A program made the translations under genes and the position numbers. The notes below the pieces were generated by a model, which was given only the letters and a program-made list of their open reading frames with translations, was not told where the DNA came from and searched no databases. Positions 6,283-9,594 of a stretch of 9,594 bases of DNA are shown here, piece by piece (position 1 is the stretch's first letter; every line of letters starts with the position of its first letter). Source of the stretch: Candidatus Symbiobacter sp. (GTDB taxonomy: Bacteria > Pseudomonadota > Alphaproteobacteria > Elsterales > Elsteraceae); the NCBI GenBank assembly GCA_030054015.1, contig JASGCR010000063.1, positions 1-9,594 of the forward strand. Direction: 5' to 3'.

Positions 6283-7591
6283 GTTGTTGCCCTTTTTCAT
6301 CGAGATAGGGTGACAAAAATTCAAATATTTGGCCAAAAATTAATTTTAATTCACTATCGTCTGCATCGACAAGTTTTTCATGCAGAGAACTTAATGAACT
6401 CCATCCCTGGTGCCATAAAATCTTGGCAGGGTAATGTGGCGCATCAGCAGAATTAAGATCGAAATTCCACCCGTCAATTTCACCTGCGTCCATTTGATCA
6501 TAAAAAAATTCGGTAAACAGTGCCGAACTTTGATCAATAAAGGATGAATAATATTGATCACGATTATTCACGGGAACCAAGGCCGCAACCATTTGTAGTT
6601 TTTCACGAATTTTAGCTACATCAATGGCATCACGCCAAAATGAAAACAACAATTTATACCCATTCCAAGTTTGCGCTGAATCCGATGCAAACAATAAGAC
6701 CAAATTCGCCCCAAGCGAGGTAACACAGGCGGATGCCACTTCGTCAATCCCAGCGCGGGAATCGATTAAGATAAGGTCCGGCTTTAACCTATCTTCTAAT
6801 TGGTCAATCAACCGACGTAATCGTTCAGACCAAGCTTGCTCATCTTTTGGCATCCATACCCGCCCAAGTTTGGCAACATATCTTTCATTCTTTCTCCCAT
6901 AAGCCGGAATCACCCAAATGTCACCATCACGTGACAGGGTGCTATACCCTACCATTTCATCCAGCACTTCATTTCCATTATCCACCAAATCCTCGACCAG
7001 CCAATCGGTTATGCCGAATTCAGGGCGGCGTTCTTCGGGTAACAATGCAGAGGAAAGCCCCGGTGATTCAAGGTCTAAATCAAGTACCATGACTTTTTTA
7101 CCCAATTGGGCAAAGTGATAAGCCGTTGCCGCCAGGGAAGATGACCGCCCCACCCCACCCTTGATCGAAAAAAACACGATTCGGGGTGAAGATGATGTCT
7201 CGTCGGTGATTTTGGCCCAATTGCCTCCGACTATTAATCTGTCGACCAACCAAACATTTTTTAGCGCATCATAGTGGGTGTCTAAGTCATCGCTCAGCAA
7301 TTTCGATGTTGGCGCATCATTAATAACCGCATCGGTATCATCCTCATACAATATCACTCTGTCAGCGTCGAATGTATGGGGTTTTAATTGCTCCGATATT
7401 TTTTGGGCAATTATTTCAACGATTTTTTCTAATTCTGTATCATTTTTTGCACGTGACGGCACGATCAACCTTACACGCCCCATTAAATCACAATTGACCA
7501 ATAATTTTTGCGATGCCGTCATTTTCTGCACAGAATCAGCGTACGGTCGCAATATGCCAATCATTACTTGGCGAATTTCATCAAAAATCAT
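6275..7591 (-). CDS. MinD/ParA-like ATPase with KGGVGR variant P-loop
   Basis: A 438-aa protein. From residue 138 it has the deviant Walker A region of the SIMIBI (ParA/MinD/ArsA) ATPases: IVFFSIKGGVGRSS, with the signature lysine at 144. Then come the switch I-like VMVLDLDLESPGLS (168-180) and the Walker B/switch II strand DLILIDSRAGIDE (272-284). The usual GK(S/T) lysine is arginine (R149). This matches the group called KGGVGR-motif variant AAA ATPases in public annotation, a name I recall rather than looked up. The first 130 residues form an unrecognised, mainly soluble domain. The rest after 300 is helical and may be the partner-binding part. The ATG at 7591 overlaps the TGA of the HEPN-like gene (ATGA), which indicates translational coupling, and the stop overlaps the next ATPase start. 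No parB-like gene or centromere-like repeats lie nearby, so plasmid partition is unlikely. Confidence 0.87.
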   Translation of the reverse strand: MIFDEIRQVMIGILRPYADSVQKMTASQKLLVNCDLMGRVRLIVPSRAKNDTELEKIVEIIAQKISEQLKPHTFDADRVILYEDDTDAVINDAPTSKLLSDDLDTHYDALKNVWLVDRLIVGGNWAKITDETSSSPRIVFFSIKGGVGRSSSLAATAYHFAQLGKKVMVLDLDLESPGLSSALLPEERRPEFGITDWLVEDLVDNGNEVLDEMVGYSTLSRDGDIWVIPAYGRKNERYVAKLGRVWMPKDEQAWSERLRRLIDQLEDRLKPDLILIDSRAGIDEVASACVTSLGANLVLLFASDSAQTWNGYKLLFSFWRDAIDVAKIREKLQMVAALVPVNNRDQYYSSFIDQSSALFTEFFYDQMDAGEIDGWNFDLNSADAPHYPAKILWHQGWSSLSSLHEKLVDADDSELKLIFGQIFEFLSPYLDEKGQQHV

Positions 7592-8001
7592 TTCATAAGT
7601 CCATTGATTATGGCACGGCGTACGAGTTCATATATTTTGAACGCATCGCCATAAGTGGTTTGCACGGTTTGAGCCGTAAAATTGCTGCGATTGGCATAGC
7701 GATGATCGACATGCCAATCCTTAAACAAATTTGGCGGCAATTGCTCGAAATCAAAGGTTGTAAACTTATCTCGATAGCCATTATAGCGTGGGATCAATTC
7801 ATTTATATGTTTCCTATCCTCTTTATTCTCTGGCGATCCTTTCCCGTCGAGTTTCATACCGCATTTCTGCATTATCGCCTTTAATCCACATTCCGCAGAC
7901 AAACCATAGAGGTAATCGGCATTGGCCAAAAGTTCTTTTTCGTGTAAATGTTCTGCATCTTCCCAATGCCGCTCATGAGCATCTTTGAAATCAGCATTCA
8001 T
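7588..8001 (-). CDS. Small HEPN-like protein, first gene of the three-gene cassette
   Basis: A 137-aa, all-helical-looking protein. Two segments resemble HEPN-domain proteins: ANADYLYGLSAECGLKAIM (26-44), like the family's 'AxYLxGxxxECxLKAL' helix, and KDWHVDHRYANRSNFTAQTV (94-113), like the 'W..(E/D).RY' segment before the last helix. HEPN proteins are often RNases or their inactive partners in toxin-antitoxin and defence systems. The catalytic R-x4-6-H motif is absent from the C-terminal helix where toxins carry it. A formal R-x6-H occurs at 11-18 in the first helix, of unclear meaning. The ATG at 8001 has GGGGGAAGG just upstream. The frame extends to a TTG at 8052, but that start has no ribosome site and lies before the proposed promoter. 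Assignment to HEPN is by pattern recognition only. Confidence 0.75.
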   Translation of the reverse strand: MNADFKDAHERHWEDAEHLHEKELLANADYLYGLSAECGLKAIMQKCGMKLDGKGSPENKEDRKHINELIPRYNGYRDKFTTFDFEQLPPNLFKDWHVDHRYANRSNFTAQTVQTTYGDAFKIYELVRRAIINGLMK

Positions 8002-8003
8002 TT

Positions 8004-8012
8004 CCTTCCCCC
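8004..8012 (-). promoter_or_regulatory. Ribosome binding site deciding the HEPN-like start
   Basis: On the minus strand GGGGGAAGG lies two bases before ATG 8001, with the G5 part eight to twelve bases away. It supports this start over the TTG at 8052. Confidence 0.6.
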
Positions 8013-8038
8013 TTTTCATCAGCTTTACTTCAGGAAAT

Positions 8039-8044
8039 TTTATA
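8039..8044 (-). promoter_or_regulatory. Possible -10 box of the three-gene cassette
   Basis: TATAAA on the minus strand, preceded by TTG, lies in the 83-nt AT-rich gap between the end of the preceding minus-strand gene and the HEPN-like gene. It would start transcription near 8032 and leave a leader of about 30 nt. The best -35 candidate (TTATGG at 8068-8063, 18-bp spacing) is poor, so this call rests on the -10 and on position. Confidence 0.35.
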
Positions 8045-8084
8045 CAATCCAATTCTTTTTATCCATAAAAAATGACCAATTTCG

Positions 8085-8735
8085 TTAAGATTTTTCAAAC
8101 CGCGAGAGAAAACGCGGCGACACCAGGGCAAAGCCATCCTCGGTATAATTGTCAAATTCGACACATCGCCAATTTTTCCAACTGTTATTGTAGATAGGTC
8201 CGGCTAAGTTTGGCGCAGAGTTTGCCGTGTCATTCGGCATCCGCTCTTGCCAAATTTGGCTAAGGCTGGTGCGCTGACCTTTTTCATCGGTGAGTTGAAA
8301 CTGAGCCGCGCGATAATCCGAGGCGACAAAAATCATCGCCGCCGCCATTTTTGCCAGTCTCTCAAGCGGGAAATAGATCAGCATCCGCACCAAAGCCTCC
8401 TCAAACCGGCGGGCGGCGAGCCAGGCTTTTTCGCCCTCATTCACCCCATCATCGCTTTCCTGCTGATCGCTTCCGTTAAGCCCCAGGGCGCGAAGCTCCC
8501 CAGGGGTCACCACCGCCTGGTGAAAATTGCGGTAAGCGATGAATAGGTCGAGAAAATTCCTCCCATAGATAATGCCGACTCTGCCGTCATAATAGATCGG
8601 CTGTTGATTCTCGGAAAATCCATAACTGGGTGGGGGATACCAACACGCATCCAGCGGGCGGAAGACCAACATGCCCAAGGCAACCATCGCCGCTTTATTG
8701 ACCCATTTTTTACTGGATTTTGTTAAAAAATTCAT
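8085..8735 (-). CDS. Exported protein of unknown family, paired with the DUF3142 gene
   Basis: A 216-aa protein I do not recognise. Its N-terminus is a plausible Sec signal: basic residues (KSSKKWVNK), a hydrophobic run AAMVALGMLVF (15-25) and then RPLDACW. Cleavage after DA is possible; LDAC is a poor lipobox because of the Asp. The mature part has short tracts PPPSYGF and PIYYDGRVGIIYGRNF, and a helical middle, WLAARRFEEALVRMLIYFPL. It ends in polar, aromatic sequence including NNSWKNWRCVEFDNYTEDG. The ATG at 8735 is preferred because it begins the signal peptide; the frame reaches 8810 but those 25 codons would put extra sequence in front of it. It overlaps the end of the DUF3142 gene by 26 nt, so the two are probably one operon, acting outside the cytoplasm. 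It ends 83 nt before the HEPN-like gene, so read-through into the cassette is possible. Confidence 0.72.
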   Translation of the reverse strand: MNFLTKSSKKWVNKAAMVALGMLVFRPLDACWYPPPSYGFSENQQPIYYDGRVGIIYGRNFLDLFIAYRNFHQAVVTPGELRALGLNGSDQQESDDGVNEGEKAWLAARRFEEALVRMLIYFPLERLAKMAAAMIFVASDYRAAQFQLTDEKGQRTSLSQIWQERMPNDTANSAPNLAGPIYNNSWKNWRCVEFDNYTEDGFALVSPRFLSRFEKS

Positions 8736-9474
8736 TGAAACCACTCTCGGTCCAGGCGCGGGGCGAAAAGAAATAACGGCGCGGCACCCCGACATCAATA
8801 TAGGGTTCATTCAACGCATAGCCCGCCGCTCCCTGGCATTTTGCCTCGGAAAAACGACCCTGGTGAGAAAGTTGTTCCCGCAGCCGCCATTTTTCAACCC
8901 CCATGCGAAACAGCATCGGTACCACCTCATCAGCCGGGAGATCACCGAGCCAGCGATCCGCCAGGCACCAGGACGCAATCGCGGTGATCGACAGGGCCAG
9001 GTCGGAGGGAATGCCCTGGCGGATACGGCGCACCACCGCCGCCAAGAACGGACGTTGCGACTGCCCGACCTCGAAATCCAATTGCACCACTTGGTCTTTG
9101 GCGTAACCGGCGGCGGCGACCACCGCAGTGACGACGGCATCGGCTTGGGCTGGGGTCAAATCTGGCCGGGTCATAAAAGACGGGTCAACATGCACCACCG
9201 GCACCATCACGGTACCTTTTGGCACCATGACGGGGTTGAGGCGGGGATGGATAACCGCCCGCGCTCCGATCAATTTGATGCTGGTCACGACATAGGCCAC
9301 GCCAATATGGGGCGGCAGCCAGCGCAAATCCTCGCGCCGCTCCCACGCCCAGATCATGATGGGGGGAAGCTGAGCCAGGGCTGGATGGGCTGATGGCGGC
9401 GTTTGTGCCCGGCATTTTTCGGGCATCATCGCCACAAGCATTGTGATTAAAATTATATATACTCTGTTTTTCAA
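8710..9474 (-). CDS. DUF3142 domain-containing secreted protein
   Basis: A 254-aa protein of the uncharacterised DUF3142 family. A signal peptide covers about residues 1-23 (MKNRVYIILITMLVAMMPEK, then CRA and QTPP). The family's conserved blocks follow in order: IMIWAWERREDLRWL (39-53), HPRLNPV (76-82), QLDFEVGQSQRPFL (131-144), SITAIASWC (162-170), DEVVPMLFRMG (182-192) and RRYFFSPRAW (232-241). The biochemical function of DUF3142 is not known to me. The fold is probably a barrel related to glycoside hydrolases, which is inference from the strand-end motifs such as QLDFE. The start is TTG at 9474, five bases after AAGGAGG. The gene continues by overlap into an exported protein of unknown function. 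Codon use is GC-rich, unlike the cassette downstream. Confidence 0.85.
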   Translation of the reverse strand: MKNRVYIILITMLVAMMPEKCRAQTPPSAHPALAQLPPIMIWAWERREDLRWLPPHIGVAYVVTSIKLIGARAVIHPRLNPVMVPKGTVMVPVVHVDPSFMTRPDLTPAQADAVVTAVVAAAGYAKDQVVQLDFEVGQSQRPFLAAVVRRIRQGIPSDLALSITAIASWCLADRWLGDLPADEVVPMLFRMGVEKWRLREQLSHQGRFSEAKCQGAAGYALNEPYIDVGVPRRYFFSPRAWTESGFNEFFNKIQ

Positions 9475-9479
9475 AGAAT

Positions 9480-9486
9480 CCTCCTT
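9480..9486 (-). promoter_or_regulatory. Strong Shine-Dalgarno for the TTG-started DUF3142 gene
   Basis: AAGGAGG on the minus strand, five bases before TTG 9474. A second purine tract (GGAAGGGGAGG) lies a few bases further upstream. This fixes the TTG as the start; no ATG in a suitable place begins a signal peptide. Confidence 0.7.
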
Positions 9487-9594
9487 ATGACCTCCCCTTC
9501 CTAAGAGTCTGTGCGAAAATTATTATCAAATAAAACAAAGGGTTAGTAGACGGAAGGTTTTCAACATTTAACATCAATCCCTCATTGCCGCCAA

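Noticed and set aside
6275..7591. Plasmid or chromosome partition (parA) function for the KGGVGR ATPase
   Set aside because: No parB partner, no centromere-like iterons nearby, a variant P-loop, and tight coupling to HEPN-like and second ATPase genes.
8671..9393. Long plus-strand open frame (240 codons) opposite the DUF3142 gene
   Set aside because: It is a composition-driven shadow: rich in His/Arg/Gln, no ribosome site, no family features, while the minus-strand frame shows a signal peptide and conserved DUF3142 blocks.
9516..9545. Promoter for the DUF3142 operon in the AT-rich stretch (TTTGATAATAAT on the minus strand)
   Set aside because: The -10-like sequence is plausible but no -35 hexamer at a proper distance could be found, so it is left uncalled.

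Overview
The window reads as chromosome of an alphaproteobacterium. The glutathione synthetase and HrcA resemble alphaproteobacterial versions, coding is GC-rich in most genes, and GTG and TTG starts seem to be used. I cannot place it below class. No rRNA, tRNA, CRISPR array, insertion sequence or integrase was seen.

Left part (1-4811, plus strand). A short direct-repeat array (43-145) precedes gshB (glutathione synthetase). The gshB stop codon and the start of the next gene, an Nramp-type Mn/divalent metal transporter, both lie in one degenerate 16-bp tandem repeat (1184-1296). A dinD homologue (SOS-type DNA-damage protein) follows after 22 nt, and then hrcA, the heat-shock repressor. This hrcA carries an insertion of about 60 codons inside its DNA-binding domain, partly built of a 5-residue repeat. 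The usual partner grpE does not follow.

Centre (4834-8001, minus strand). A compact, AT-richer three-gene cassette is transcribed toward hrcA: a small HEPN-like protein, a MinD/ParA-like ATPase with a KGGVGR variant P-loop, and a second P-loop ATPase with a probable winged-helix C-terminus. The reading frames overlap by 4 and 8 nt, so they are almost certainly one operon and probably one complex or pathway. I know of no characterised function for this combination. A mobile conflict (defence-type) system is the best inference, and it is the most interesting item here.

Right part (8085-9486, minus strand). Two GC-richer genes overlap by 26 nt: a secreted DUF3142-family protein starting at a TTG with a strong Shine-Dalgarno, and an exported protein of unknown family. 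Beyond them, 9487-9594 is non-coding upstream sequence with an AT-rich stretch and no clean promoter call.
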